A stretch of DNA of 64,000 nucleotides from Tetrahymena elliotti 4EA (taxonomy: Eukaryota > Ciliophora > Oligohymenophorea > Hymenostomatida > Tetrahymenidae): the NCBI GenBank assembly GCA_000231825.2, contig JH720305.1, forward strand, positions 881,557 to 945,556. Reading direction: 5' to 3'. Below the pieces are notes generated by a model. It was not told the DNA's origin. It was given only the letters and a program-made list of their open reading frames with translations, and did not search any database. Position numbers and translations under genes: made by a program. Positions 14,635-27,280 of this stretch are shown here, in pieces; within the stretch, counting starts at the first letter, position 1; each line of letters begins with the position of its first letter.

Positions 14635-16603
14635 ATGGATTAAAAACCTTCTTGCATTATACAATCATCTTTCCTTGATTAGTAAGTATCATAGGATAAC
14701 GTTCCTCTAAAATTACACTACACTAAAGTCATTTAGAGTGATGTTAAAAACCCAATTGCATCAATCATTATAATTCACGGCTTGGGTCAATATTCAGAAT
14801 TATATTATGACTTGGCAGAATATTTCTCATCATACAAATACGTTTGCCATCTTATTGACCTGCGAGGATTTGGGTAAAGACAATTATTTCACTTATTTAG
14901 ACTTTTGTTTGGTCTTTGAGAGGTTTATGTAATTAGATTGAAAATATTAAACCCATAAAAAGTCTATCTTATCTATCTAGAAATCAATAAATCAATCAAT
15001 CTATTATTAATGTGAATATTAGTTGATTGATTAATAATATCTAGTATTTTCAAAAACTGAGCTATACAATTTCAATATATTTTTTGAAGTCTATTATTTA
15101 GATTGACTGAAACATTATTAAAAAATACATATCACTTGATATAGATTAATAATTTTAATTACAGATTTATTTAATTTAATCATCATATTTAATTTCCCTG
15201 TTAAATAATCCAAATTTTTACTGAAGCCTCTTGTTCGATTCAATCATACATAATATTTTTTTATTGGTTCTGATTGACTTCTATTTTTTTAAATTAATTT
15301 CATCATCATCTTAAAACTAGATACTCAGGAGGAGTAAAAGGTCTTTCTAATTTTGAGGATATGATTAAAGATATTGAGTTACTGCTTCAACAAGTACGTA
15401 AAGATATTCCTTTATTTGTTTGTGGTCATTCCCTAGGAGCATCTTTACTACTATCTATTGGAGTTAGAAATCCTAAATTAAACATAAGTGGTTTTATTGC
15501 TCTTGCACCTCTTGTGGACCCTGACAGACATGGCTACGATAGAAAAAACGGATTAATATCTAAATTTACTTAATATGGTGTTAGAATACTTGGAGAGTTC
15601 TTAGGGGTAAATATTTTTTTGTCTATCAAAATTTATAATCTTATTATTTTCAGTTAGTTTGAATATATATTTTCAATACTTCAATCCAAATTAATAAATA
15701 GATTCGATTGATAAAACTCTATCAATTTTATTAAGAATGATGTACAAAAAATTAAGTTCTAAAACTTCAAATTTTAATTTGATCCTTCACATATTTTTCT
15801 TTTATTGTACTTTATTCAATTCATTGATAAATTGATAAGAGGAAAAAAAATGATTATGAAATGAATAAAATTATTTTTATTGAAAAAAATATGTAAATTT
15901 ACTTAAATTAATTATCAAATAGGATATTCTGTAATCTAATTGGGCCATCCAACAAAATTTAAAAAAGGGGAAAAATCTCATGGTTTAAAATATTGGGTAA
16001 ATAGTTATTTTTTGAGATATCAAAATACTTAAAAATATGTTTGTATAACTTAGTTTGTAAATGGTTAAAAGTCTATTGAAAGGAATAAGACAGTTAAATG
16101 ATTAAGCTTGTAATTTCAACTATCCGATTTTTATTGTATAAGGAAGCTAGGACTGTGTTTGTAACCTTAAAAAAACTGAAAATTTTTTTGACATGATCAA
16201 CAGTTCTGATAAGGCCATGCAAGTAATTCCAAATATATCCCATGAAATTATATAAGATGATAATACAGGAAGAGTTAAGTTAGAAATGCTAGCATGGATG
16301 TAGCTTAGACTTTAAAATGCTCGCCCTTTTTCAGAAACTAAAATATAAATTAGAACCTATAAATAGACAAGTCCCAAGGTAAAATATCTTTTAATTTTAA
16401 ATAGAAATTAACCATATCACTATAAAAATAACTAGTGGAGGCTGTTAAAAATGTTGTTGGGAATGCTGTTTGCAAAAACCATTTCAAATATTTCAGTGTA
16501 ATAAAAATGTTTTTTATTTTCTTCTATTCTAATTTCTTTTTTTAAAAAAACAGATTTTACAATAAAGGAATACTTTTCTAAAAACTTTACAAAATATATA
16601 TGA
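14635..16603 (+). CDS. Alpha/beta hydrolase, monoacylglycerol-lipase-like
   Basis: The ATG at 14635 is the first Met after an in-frame TGA near 14602. Exons are 14635-14873, 15321-15606, 15923-15996 and 16072 onward, all joining in frame. The N-terminal part reads IIIIHGLGQYSELY (oxyanion-hole HG) and HLIDLRGFGYSGG. The nucleophile elbow is GHSLG in FVCGHSLGASLL. The last exon supplies the probable acid in VQGSQDCVC and the catalytic histidine in IPNISHEI. This order of Ser, Asp and His matches the serine-aminopeptidase/monoglyceride lipase family, which hydrolyses lipid esters. Length of roughly 330 residues fits. There is no signal peptide or membrane segment. The C-terminal end is uncertain: the last exon stays open to TGA at 16601-16603, but an additional intron starting near 16380 is possible. 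The exact substrate cannot be inferred. Confidence 0.8.
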
Positions 16604-18088
16604 TAATTAGATCATTCTTGATCTTCTGAAGTTCATTTATTTTCATCCTAAATTTAAAATGCTATTGAAAAACCATTCAGTCAATCTATAAATTTTAAAG
16701 AAACTTAACCATTTTCAAATGCCCTTTTGTAATTGATTCAATTTTGAATTGAAATATCTCTACCAATGTTCAAAATCTCAAGTGAAAGTGAAATGAGAAA
16801 TGAGCACACGAATAAATTAATTAGCAAATAATAATCAAAAATATAAAAACATAAACTTTCAAAAGGGTTAAACATAATCAAAAACATTCTAAAAATAATT
16901 TATAAATAAAAATCAATTATCTCAAAAATATTTTAAAATAAAACTATTTATATCTCTAAAATAAAATTTTTTGTTTTTTATTTCAATCTATTTCTATCTA
17001 TATTCTGCATTTTGTAACAAACATCTTATTCTTCTAATTATTTATTAACTCAATTTAATAATCATCATCAATCAATCTCAATGTTTTTTTAAAAATTATA
17101 TAAATTATGTAATCTTTTTGGAATAATTTAATATCTGTAATTCAACTAATAATCTGGCAATTCTTACACTAAATAATCAGTATTTATAATTATAAATATC
17201 TGAATTAAAACCAAGCAAGTAATAATAAACTGTAAGCTTTAAATGTTAAGCTCTAAATTATAGTCATCATATTTCTCCAAAATTTAAAAAATTGCATGGT
17301 ATAATCAAATATTTTTTGATAGATCATACATAATATAGTTCTTATTAATTTAGACTGAGCTTTAGCTTAAAATTTAAGAAATTTTTGACAAAAACAAACA
17401 ATAAATCGAAAAAAATAATTTTGTGAAAGAAATATTAGAATTATGGATATGATAAAGAAACACAAATTATTTTTATTATATACACAAAGATTTACATAGA
17501 ATTAAAAATAAATTTTAATATTTTAATCTTATTATTTATTTTTGTGATTAGATAGAATGCTAACTAGAATAAGAAATTATTAATATAAAAATAAAGTTAT
17601 ATTAACTGCTGAATGAATATCTTAATTATCTTACATATGCTATTCATTATTTTCTTTTAGTAGATTATCAAAAGTAATTTTTTGAAGACTTTTGTTGTTT
17701 ATTTTAATTTGCTTAATTTTTGTTGATATAAGATTTAGATAGTTATTTATTTATTAATTATAAAATTATAAAGACTTAATACTTAAATTGATTTATTGAA
17801 GGATTGATGGATGGATGGATGGATTGGTTGGTTGGTTGGTTGGTTGGTAAATTGTTTAACTAATTGAGTTAAATTTTTAAAAAGTTAAATTAGTTGTTAT
17901 TTTAATTATTTTATTTAGTACATTTTAAATGTTTCTTACTTTATAAATTTAGTATCATTAATTAATGTTTCATTTTTTAAAATATAAATTATTTTTATTA
18001 GTCTGAATTTTGTTTGTTATTGATTGGTTTTATTTGTTAGATTCTTTCATTTTTCATCTTATAATTTAGTAAATTCATTCTTCAGCTT
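16604..18088. other. Intergenic spacer between convergent genes
   Basis: Holds the 3' flanks of the hydrolase (+) and MYB (-) genes. Composition is A/T-rich with no exon I can support. The only marked feature is the GGAT/GGTT tandem tract at 17801-17848. Confidence 0.6.
17801..17848. repeat. (GGAT)n-(GGTT)n compound tandem repeat
   Basis: Four GGAT-type units pass directly into five to six GGTT units. G-rich on the plus strand and conspicuous in this A/T background. The GGTT unit recalls the ciliate telomere repeat GGGGTT but has only two Gs per unit, so it is not a telomere. Most simply a microsatellite. Confidence 0.85.
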
Positions 18089-21000
18089 TCAAGATTATAT
18101 TTATAAGTAAGGATTGAAAGAATTTAGATTTTAAGTGTTACTAGAATTTTGTTCATTTTTTCCATTGTTATTATTGCTGTTGCTGCCACCTGTTCTAGTG
18201 GATATGTTGCTAGTCATCATGGCTATATTGTTTCCAAATGCTTATGAGAAGTTTTAATTAGAATTGCTGTTGTTACTTGAAGTCTAATTTGTGGATCCAT
18301 TTAAATTCTAGGAGGAGAAAACACCATTAAGTTATTGATTAAGAGGATGTTAATTGGCCTAATATTTTTGATGTTATTTATTAATAACAAAAGGAGAGTG
18401 AGGAGACAATAGAAGTTATTTGTTATGACGATTTGAAGATATTTCAATGTACATTTTACTTGCATCATTGTATGTTTCTTCAATAAGATCGATATCTAAG
18501 CACATTTCATCATTATTTTGATTGTTAGTATTGTTATTGTTTACATTACCTGATGTATTTCCATTAGAGTCGTTACGGAATTAACTGTTCTAAGCCTTAT
18601 TATTATATGCATTTTAATTACTGCTAGAATATCCTCCAACATTGTTATTCAATTAGATAATCTAAGTCTATTTCTTTTTGAATTTTTAGTCATTAGCTTA
18701 AATTTCATTTTTAACTTCATTTGCTATTTTTGTTAAATAATCATCCTTAGTGTTTGAACCTAGATTAGATTTAATATATTTGCTATTGCTATTATTATGA
18801 AGACTCTAACTACTTTAATGCTAATCTTAGCTCTCATTGCTATTACTATTTTTCAAACTCTTTATCTAATTATTACTATTGAATGCATGATTTTCATCGA
18901 ATTAGCTCTTTCCTATTCCCTATGCAATCTTATTTCTAGGAGTAAAGCTGCTTCCATTACTTAAATTTTTCATATGATATTGAGGGGTCTAAGAAAAGGG
19001 ATTGGCAAACAAGTATCTAAAGCTTGATCCAGGGCTCTGAATATTTTAGAAATTTGGAGATTCGTTGGCATTGAAAAGTAATTATTCTTATTTTTTAAAA
19101 AAGGTTCATTAACATTTGTTATCAAAAAAATTAAATGAAATTGAAAAATTGCTGTTTTATCTTAGGTAAGCTCCCTAAATAAAATTTTTGTTCAGGACTT
19201 GATTTAACTAAAAAGCTCTAAAATTCCAAATTAAATTAATTACATTAATTCATAAAGCTAGGCATACCAAAATTAGGGTCTAAAGGCTGGTGATCATATC
19301 TTCTAGATTAAGGTAAGCTATAATTAATATGATGATCATTTTAATCAGATTCAAATTCCTTTTTAGGGAGGTTACTTCCATTAGGAGTAAAAGGACTTTT
19401 CTTTCTATTTTAAAAGCCATCATATTAATATCCTTGATCATTAAAGTCTTAATTTTGATCTTCATAAAAAGATTAGTAGTTATCCATTTCAGTATTACCA
19501 GCTCCTGGGTAAAGGCCCATATATTGCTGAGCTAAGAAAGCTTAGTCAAAAAGCTGGTTTATAGCTGGGTTTAAGGCAGGATTTAAAAATTTACTCTATT
19601 ATTTTTTTAAAAATAAATGTAAGTTACTTGCCATTTTAAGACAGATTGAATTTGTTTGCTTAATTAAAATCATTTTTAATAAATAAATTTAAAATATTAC
19701 TGGATCAAGAATGAACTCTGGAAGGAAATTTAATGTCTAAGCAGGATTAATAGCATAAAGCTATGGCATGACCATCTATCTGTTTTGTTAATCTTGCTTT
19801 TAGCTTTTATTATTGACTATTTTAAAGATATTTTTATCTCCGCTTCTTATTTTATTTTTCAAAATATCATCAAGCTATTATTCTTTTTTATTATTTTTTC
19901 CATTTTAAGAATTGCTATTTTTTTCTTTGCCTGCTCCATTCAATTACAATTTAGATTTTCCATTGCTATTTGGGTTATCATTGGCTTAATTTTTGTTAGT
20001 GTTATTTGAGTTACTATTTTCTGCAACTTCATTTTCATCTTCTACTTAGCTTTCATCATCATCGTCTTAATCAAATAAATCATCATCGCTTTAATCATCT
20101 TTTCTACCTTTAGTAGATCCACCACTACGTTTAGTGACTATTTTTAAAAGAAGTATTTTATTTATTGATCAGAAATTAACAAATTTAGATAAGTTTTAGA
20201 ATAAATTCAAAGATAAAATAGATAAAATAGTATTCATAAATCAAAATAATTACGAATTTTTTTCTCTTTCTCCTTTAATTTCTGTTCTCTCTTCTTCTTG
20301 TACAATGAACTATTTTGATAAAAATTAAAATTATTTTAACATATAAAACTGTTATTCTCATTTTATATTTTCTAAAAATCTTTCATTATTTGAAAATCGC
20401 GTTTTGCTTGAAAATTAAAGATTATCTTCATTTGAATTTCTATTTTTTTGTTTTTTCTTTCAAATTTTGAAAGATCTTATAAATCATAGAAAACTCTTTT
20501 CTTTTTTTAAATTTAAGGATGAGCTTTCTTCTAATTCTTCTTGAATTAATCAATCTAAAAAAATTCTATTACCATAAGAATTTTTAAAAATATACTGGAT
20601 TATATCACTAGATTTAAAAATTTGAAATTAAATAATAAATAAGAAAGAGTTTGTTTATTTGTGGGTGGCATTATATTTTAAATATCATATTCATGTTTTT
20701 ACTAGAATTGGTTTACACTAAACTATCTATTTGCTATTTTTTATGAAATTTGCTTACTTGTCTCATTTACACCAAACGTTATTTAAAATTTTTAATAAAA
20801 AAATATTTTTTTTGAAGATCAAAGAAAAATTATCCCATATGATTGATCTCTTTAAAGTTAAAATTTAATATTTTATGCTTACTTAAATTCTAAAATCTTC
20901 TCTATCAATGTCTTGAAGGACTATTCTTGGAACACATTTTTATTTTCACCATTCTTCTTATTTGACTTTAATGGTTTATGATTTGCAAATTCTAAAAGGG

Positions 21001-21942
21001 AATCTTAAAGCCCTTTGCATGCTATACTTAATTTTCTCATATCTTCATCTTTAATTTCATTAACATCTTTTTCAGCAAGTATAAAGATCTTCGAAAGAAC
21101 TCCTGGCTTTATATCTTTAACTTATGCTGTACCTTTAGATTAAAATGTAAAAATTGAGAGAAAGAACTATGTGAAAGGTGTTTATGAAAGTGAAAAATGC
21201 TAATTATTTACTGTTTTTATCACCTAGTAGTTTATTTATACGTCTTAAGGACCTTCTAAGCGTAGAATAGAAGTGATTTTTAATAGAGTTATCAGTTCTT
21301 TATAATTAATAATAATATATTAGTTATACCTACAAATTTACAATATACTAAAATCAAATTAAATAATATAAATCATAATTTTTTTTTCATTCATTGATTA
21401 ATGATAAATTATTACCTTCCGGGTAAATGGCGCGCTATCTCTGCCCATTTATTCCCACATTTTTTATGGTTTTCAAATATAATTTTTTCTTCTTCTTCAG
21501 TCCATGGCTATTTATTAATATGAGGGTCTAAATGATTGTGCCATCTTTCACGACACTGCTTTCCTGAACGACCACTCAGGTTATAAAGCTCTTCCATTTT
21601 TTAGGCAACTATCGTCCACTTTTTTATGCCAAATGTATTCACTAGGTCTCTAATTGCCTTATCTTCCTAAATATTTTAGAATAAGAAAGGGTAAGAACAA
21701 TTACTCAATGTAACAGAATTGATGCTAATATTAGAATTTATAGAAGAAAAGCGTGTTTTTGCTGTAGTTACACAATTTAATAGATTTATTGGATTAAAGC
21801 ATAGTTAAAGCTTTGCTATCTAAGGTCTATAAAATGGCATAATTCCAAATCTTCACTAAATTAAATTCCATATTCAAACATCAAAATAAAAAGTAAATCA
21901 AAAAATACTGACATCATCACTCCATGCTCTGCGATCAACCAT
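18089..21942 (-). CDS. R2R3-type MYB DNA-binding protein
   Basis: The ATG is at 21940-21942. A short first exon (MVDRRAWSDD) splices to EDKAIRDLVNTFGIKKW, giving a first MYB repeat that ends SGKQCRERWHNHLDP. The second repeat follows at once: PWTEEEEKIIFENH, then GNKWAEIARHLPGRTDNSIK, then NHFYSTLRR. Recognition-helix residues (GKQCRERWHNHL, RTDNSIKNHFYS) are typical of c-MYB-like R2R3 proteins, so sequence-specific DNA binding in the nucleus is likely. The remainder is low-complexity, with an acidic Asp/Glu/Ser block near 20020-20110 and Asn/Ser/Gln-rich tails, as expected for a regulatory region. The stop is the TGA at 18089-18091. The R1 repeat of animal MYB is absent. Coding on the minus strand is certain; introns in the Asn/Ser-rich half are approximate. 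Target genes are unknown. Confidence 0.85.
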
Positions 21943-23535
21943 GATTGCTAAATTTTTATTTGTGTTTCTGACTCTATATTATCAATGCTTTTTTTGAGAG
22001 TGTAAAATTTGTATATATATTTTTTTAATTTTTTGTTTGTTTGCTTGTTTCTATTCGATTTGTTTATTTGTTTGTTTGTTTGTATCTACTCCTATTTTCT
22101 GTTTATGCTTAAATTTAATTATGCTTGTATATTATGATTGTTTTAGTGTCTGTCTCTCTATGTTCCTTTCTTTATTTCTTAGATGGTTTGTTTGTTTGTT
22201 TGGTTTTTTGTTTTGTTTTGTTTTGTTTGATGGATTGCTTTTGCTTTTGACTAACTTAAAATTAATTGATTTTTGTTAATTTATTTTACATTATAAAAAA
22301 TCTTCTTGCATTGGGTAACTAACTATTTTTCTCTAGATTTTTGTATTATTTTCTTTTTTAATACTTTACACTTATCAAAAGCTAAGATTATTCATTTTAA
22401 ATATGCTACTCTGCATGCATGCCATCATGTAAAAAAAAATAAGGCAGCATTTTTTATAATTTTTTGAAATAGAAAGAAAAGAAAATGAGAGTATGAAATT
22501 TAACAAATATTTTCCTTGAAATAGATTAAAATCTGTTTTGGTTTGAAGTAAAAATGCTTAGAAAATAAATGGGAAAATAACCTTTTTTCATATAATTTAT
22601 AGTGAAATCTAAAGTTTGTAGCAGCATAAATTGCTAAGAAAAAAAGTTTAATAATTTATGAAGCACAAAAATAATATCCTTTAAATTAAGTAATTTATCT
22701 ATCTATCTATTTTCATTTTTATCTTAATTTTTTCTTCAGAAAAATAATTCCATTTCAAATTTACTTTCAAAAGAAAAGAAAGGAACCAACCAGATCAGGC
22801 AAAGGTTGAGTTCTAATATTTTTTAAATGGTGTGATTAAATGATGGATTTTAAATTTTAGGTTTTGGTCTAATTTGAAATTTTATGTTTTGGCTAAAATC
22901 TGGAGTTATTGATTTTAGTCTGAGGATATAAAAAAGCGCTAGTAGAATTAATGGATTTCTATATGTATTTCATCTTAATCAAATGTTCGTTTCATTTTCG
23001 TCTCATTATTAACTTTTCAATTATTTTCAATACAAAAAATCTCTTTAAATTATTTTCGCGTAATTTGTTAAATTTTTTCCATCTAATTTATACCTTAATT
23101 TTATTTCCTCCTATGTATCTAATTCTTTATACTTTTTTACTTTAACTTTCTCATGTAAAATTTGCTTTCTATTTTCTTAACATCCAAAAAATTTATAAAT
23201 TATTTTTTTATTCTTTTACAAAAATCTTCCATTTATTTTGAAATAGAATTATTTATCAAGTTAAATTTCTATATAAATTTATTATAAATTTTTCTTGAAT
23301 TAAATAATTTGGCGCTTTTACCTTTTATTTTCAACTGATCTTTTGCGCTTTAAAAGTTGTATGTATGCACACTAATTTACTTTAAAAAAATATTAAAAGA
23401 ATGATCAATATCAAATATTCAAATTAACTAATTTTAATCAAGCGGTATCATTACTTTCTGTATCTTTTTAATCTAAAAATTAAAATAAACTAAAAACTCA
23501 ACTTGTAAAATTAACATTTATTTAACTCATCAAAA
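21943..23535. other. Spacer between divergent genes with GTTT-rich tracts
   Basis: Probable shared promoter region of the MYB (-) and primase (+) genes. It contains interrupted GTTT-type repeats at about 22033-22235 and a short CTAT run near 22695. The open Phe/Leu-rich frames here come from the T-rich repeats and do not resemble proteins. Confidence 0.55.
22033..22235. repeat. Interrupted GTTT/GTTTT simple repeats
   Basis: Blocks of TTTG/GTTT units, for example around 22060-22082 and 22188-22230, separated by T-rich sequence. The second block ends in a run of four GTTTT-type units. They are asymmetric (T on plus, A on minus strand). Simple-sequence DNA; no function assigned. Confidence 0.75.
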
Positions 23536-25155
23536 ATGGAAATAGAATCAGCTGAAGTAGCTCCTCAATAGGAAAAAGAATAAGAATTTTAGTTAGATTA
23601 TGAATTATTAGAAGAATATTATAGAAGTTATTTCCCTATTTCATAAATGGTCTAATGGCTTTCTTATTCCCATGGTAAAATATTCAATTATTTATTAGTG
23701 CTAAATTTATTGTTGAAAATTGTAGACAGTGAAGACACTTATTTTAGCAGAAGAGAATTTTCTTTCACTTTATAAAATGAAGTTTATCTTAGATATTAAA
23801 TGTATAACAGCGAAAGAGAATTTAAAAATGCATTACTCCAAAAAGTACCAGAAAAAATTGATATTGGAGCTGTCTATGATAGAGCTGTAAATTATTATTA
23901 TAATAAAATGAATATTTATAAATAATTAACATATTTTAATAAAGGGTAAAAAAGGAGATGATATTAAAGCAAAAGAGAAGGTATAATATTTATAAATGTT
24001 AGCTTTTAAAATATATGCCTATTTTTTTATTAGGAATTTATTATCGATATTGATATGACTGATTATGATCATATTAGAACTTGTTGCTCAAAAGCAAAAA
24101 TTTGTGAAAAATGCTGGAAGTTTATGAAAGTAGCATGTGATTTAATTTCTAAAAGTTTAGATGAAGATTTTGGTTTCAAGCATGTTTTGTGGGTCTACTC
24201 CGGTAGAAGAGGTATTCATGCTTGGGTTTGTGATAAAGAAATAAGAAAAGCAAATGATTATACAAGATCATCTATAATAGATTACTTGAATATTATAGTG
24301 GTAAGTAAATTCTAAAAAGTATTTTCAATAAAATTTTATTGTTTAAATGAAAAAAGGATAATTCAACAGCTGCTTCCTATGTTAAACCTTCTCTTTTAAA
24401 AATGGAAAAAAGCCATATCATAGAAAGAAATGTAATGAGGCCATTAAACTAAAAAAAAGATGATTTCAAAGCTGAGAAAGAAAGCGAAAAAGTATTTGTT
24501 GAAATTGTTTTAAGAGACCAAAACTTATTTATGAAAAAGCCAGAAATTATTTTAGAATTTTTAACAAAAAGAAGTGAAAGTATTTTCAATAAATTTGATT
24601 AAAATCAGAAAATTTAAAATAAAATTAAAAAATAGATCTATCTAAAGAAGTAGAGAAATAATGGAAGACTATAAAAACATCTGAATAAAGATATGAGGTT
24701 TTAAAAGATATAGTTCATAATGAAGATAAGTAAATCATATTATTTACATAAAAATTATTTCATAACTCTTCAAACAATTATCTAAGGAAAAAAACTCACT
24801 ACCTTTTAGAAGAGCTTAGAATATGGCTTCTCTATCCTCGTTTGGATATTAATGTGTCTAAATCAACCAATCACTTGTTAAAATCTCCTTTCTGTATCCA
24901 TCCTAAAACAGGAAACGTTTGTGTTCCATTTACAACTGAAGAAATCAATACTTTTGATCCTTTTTCAGTCCCTAATATTTCAACTTTAAACACTGAAGAA
25001 GGTAAAATTCATAAAATCTTAAAATTAACAAAGAGTATATAATCTTGATAAAATAATTTAATCTTTATGTTGAAAATTAAATAGGAATCAACAAAATGAA
25101 GAATTCTCTAAAAATATTCAATAAGTTTTTAGAAAATTTGAAGAAAGATGTTTGA
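23536..25155 (+). CDS. PRI1: DNA primase catalytic (small) subunit
   Basis: This is the PRIM1-type subunit of the DNA polymerase alpha-primase complex, which makes RNA primers in nuclear replication. The ATG is at 23536. Family landmarks appear in order: EEYYRSYFPISQMVQWLSYS, then YFSRREFSFTLQNEVYLRYQ, the catalytic acidic motif FIIDIDMTDYD, a zinc-type cluster RTCCSKAKICEKCW, and the nucleotide-binding segment LWVYSGRRGIHAWVCD. Further on come VMRPLN, LRIWLLYPRLD, then HPKTGNVCVPF, and a C-terminus NSLKIFNKFLENL, which matches the usual end of the subunit. All catalytic residues that can be recognised are intact. A 29-nt intron at 24580-24608 is required to keep frame, and the last intron (about 25004-25084) joins EEG to INKMKNSL. 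The stop is TGA at 25153-25155. Single-copy housekeeping gene; high confidence. Confidence 0.93.
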
Positions 25156-25641
25156 ACTTTATGATTAAATAAATTAAAATTGAAGAAAAATAAAGATGAA
25201 AGACAATCAATAACATTTTTTAGGAGGGAATGAGAAAATTTTTTAATTAGAAAATTAAATATGAGAATGAGAATATTACAAAGTTTAAATACATATATTA
25301 TTTATTATTTTATATACTACTTTATATACGTATAATTCATTACTATAATTCGTTACAGAAGTATTTAACTAATAGTAAATTAATTGAAATCTATTTTATT
25401 TATTTAATTAATTAATTTTTTATTTTACTTTTTTATCCATCTAACTGAGAGTCTCTTAATTATATAAAGTAATGCCTAAAAACAAATACATTCTAACTAT
25501 TTAAGTTGTTATCTAATGATATTCTAAAAGAATGAACTGTAAATATTTTTTAGCAAATTAATCTCAAGTCAGTTAAAGTAGTATGCATGCATGAGGTTAA
25601 TATTTTACTTTGATATTTTAAAGTAAATATACTCAATATAA
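25156..25641. other. Short spacer between convergent genes
   Basis: The 3' flanks of the primase (+) and RING-H2 (-) genes meet here. A/T-rich, with short TTAATTAA-type tracts near 25400. I see no exon or RNA gene. Confidence 0.6.
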
Positions 25642-27280
25642 TCAATTGTTTTTGTTAGCTTCAGAGTTACTCTAATTTGCAAAATTTGATTTTTAATTTT
25701 CACATTTTGTTTTTTATCTTTCTAATGAGCAATTCTTAGGTGTGTCAAAAGACTTTTATTGCCTATGAGTATCGGTTTCTTTTTTAAGTAGCTTTTCTCC
25801 TTAGTCACAATCACAATTACTCTTGTTTGATTGTTTAGATTTTTTCTTTTCTTTTTATTGTCTTAAGGATTCGCAAATATCATCTCTGCAATTAGGACAA
25901 GTTTTTTATTTTTTTAGCCAAGGTTTTATACAAGATAAGTGGAATATATGTTTACAAGGAAGTTTCTTGATTATTTCATCTTTTATAAATTAAAAAAATT
26001 ATTAATAAAATTAGAAAAGCAAAAATATCTCTTTCACAGGCAATTAATTATCCAAAAAAGTAAACAATTTAAAGCCAAAATATGAATACCTTTTTCAAAG
26101 CCATTATAACAAATAGAACATGTTTATGATGTGTTGCCTATTCTCATAGTTGTAATTTAATCAAAAATGCTTACTGATACCCCATTTTTTTCTTTATAAA
26201 TTTGTCTATTTTACATATCCCATAACTAGCGCTCAAGTACCTAATTATAAAAATTACATTTAAAATCAAAAGAGAATAATATTTTCAATAAGAATTAAAG
26301 TATAAACAGTCTTTTAATTATATAATTGCAAAAACCAGAATAGAAGAGAACACATTGCTTAAAGAATTAGTCAAGTAGTGAAATGAAATAGATAAATTTT
26401 TTTGATTAAGTTTTTCAATCTATTTGATTTCAATCAAATTTAGTTTAGTTAAATGTGCTTTACCACTCTTCTGGATTTGCAAGTAGTTTGTCTTTGCTTG
26501 TTTGTTTGTTAGTTAGTTAGTTAGTTTGATTGCTTATTTAATTGATTGCTAACAAAACAAAAAAAACTTAGGCATTTATGTTGGAAATGAGTTGCTTAAA
26601 AATAAATATTTATCCTAAAAGATTTATTATAATAATAATAACAACAACTCTGTATAATCAAAGAGGAGATTAGATATTTTATAAATTAATTCCTGTGATT
26701 ATAATAATTTATATTAATTACCCTAATTTCTTCAAGATATTGTCTCACCATTTCTATTTATAAATTAAAAATAAGAACTTCATTTTTTATAAAAATAATT
26801 GTTACCTTATTGTTTTTATTGCAATAACATTTCGTATTCTTATTTCTTAACATCTTTATCATTGTCTGGTTAGGAACTTTGTTAATCATTTTTATCAGAA
26901 GTATTATTTGTTTGTATAGTGATTTGCTAAGCTGCTTGAATATAATTATGTTAAAAGAAAATCTCAGAACTAGAGTATTGGTTTTCTAAGATTTTTAAAA
27001 AAATAGAATTAAATCTTTTAAATACTTATTAAATAATTACAGTTGAAGCTATCTATCAAGGTTTCCATGCGATTTTATTTATAAATAGTTATTTTATTTT
27101 TGATAAGGTCTTATCTAGTAGTTTGTTTGATTTCTTTTTGTTTTTGATCTATTTCAAGTTTTGTTAGTAAATAATTATTATTACTTTTGATGTGCTTTCA
27201 GATCAATGCATTTAAATTACCAATCAATTGATTTTGAATGGTTTACTTTACTATTTTAGTGAATAAATATTAGGAGCCAT
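25642..27280 (-). CDS. RING-H2 finger protein, probable E3 ubiquitin ligase
   Basis: The zinc-binding ligands are complete: CSIC in one exon, then, after an intron near 25995-26085, LPCKHIFHLSCIKPW and CPNC. This gives the C3H2C3 order of a RING-H2 finger. RING-H2 domains are known to bind E2 enzymes. Upstream exons encode a Gln-rich helical region with VLERQLWDMQNRQIYKEKNG and MVRQYLEEI, and the C-terminal tail is Lys/Ser/Cys-rich (NKSNCDCDQGEK). The likely start is the ATG at 27278-27280 (MAPNIYSL), which requires a first intron with an acceptor near 27205. This start is less certain than the RING exons. The stop is TGA at 25642-25644. No transmembrane segment is obvious, so it is probably soluble. 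Substrate unknown. Confidence 0.75.
26494..26528. repeat. TTTG/TTAG tandem tract
   Basis: Three TTTG-type units followed by four GTTA units inside an intron of the RING-H2 gene. Simple-sequence DNA. Confidence 0.8.

Noticed and set aside
17801..17848. Internal telomere or chromosome breakage sequence
   Set aside because: Units are GGAT/GGTT, not GGGGTT, and the Tetrahymena 15-bp breakage consensus (core AACCAACCTC) was not seen here; CCAACC-like matches elsewhere (for example near 22788) are too short.
22037..22279. Cys/Phe/Leu-rich open frame
   Set aside because: Arises from GTTT and TTTG simple repeats; composition is that of repeat DNA, with no domain or intron signals.
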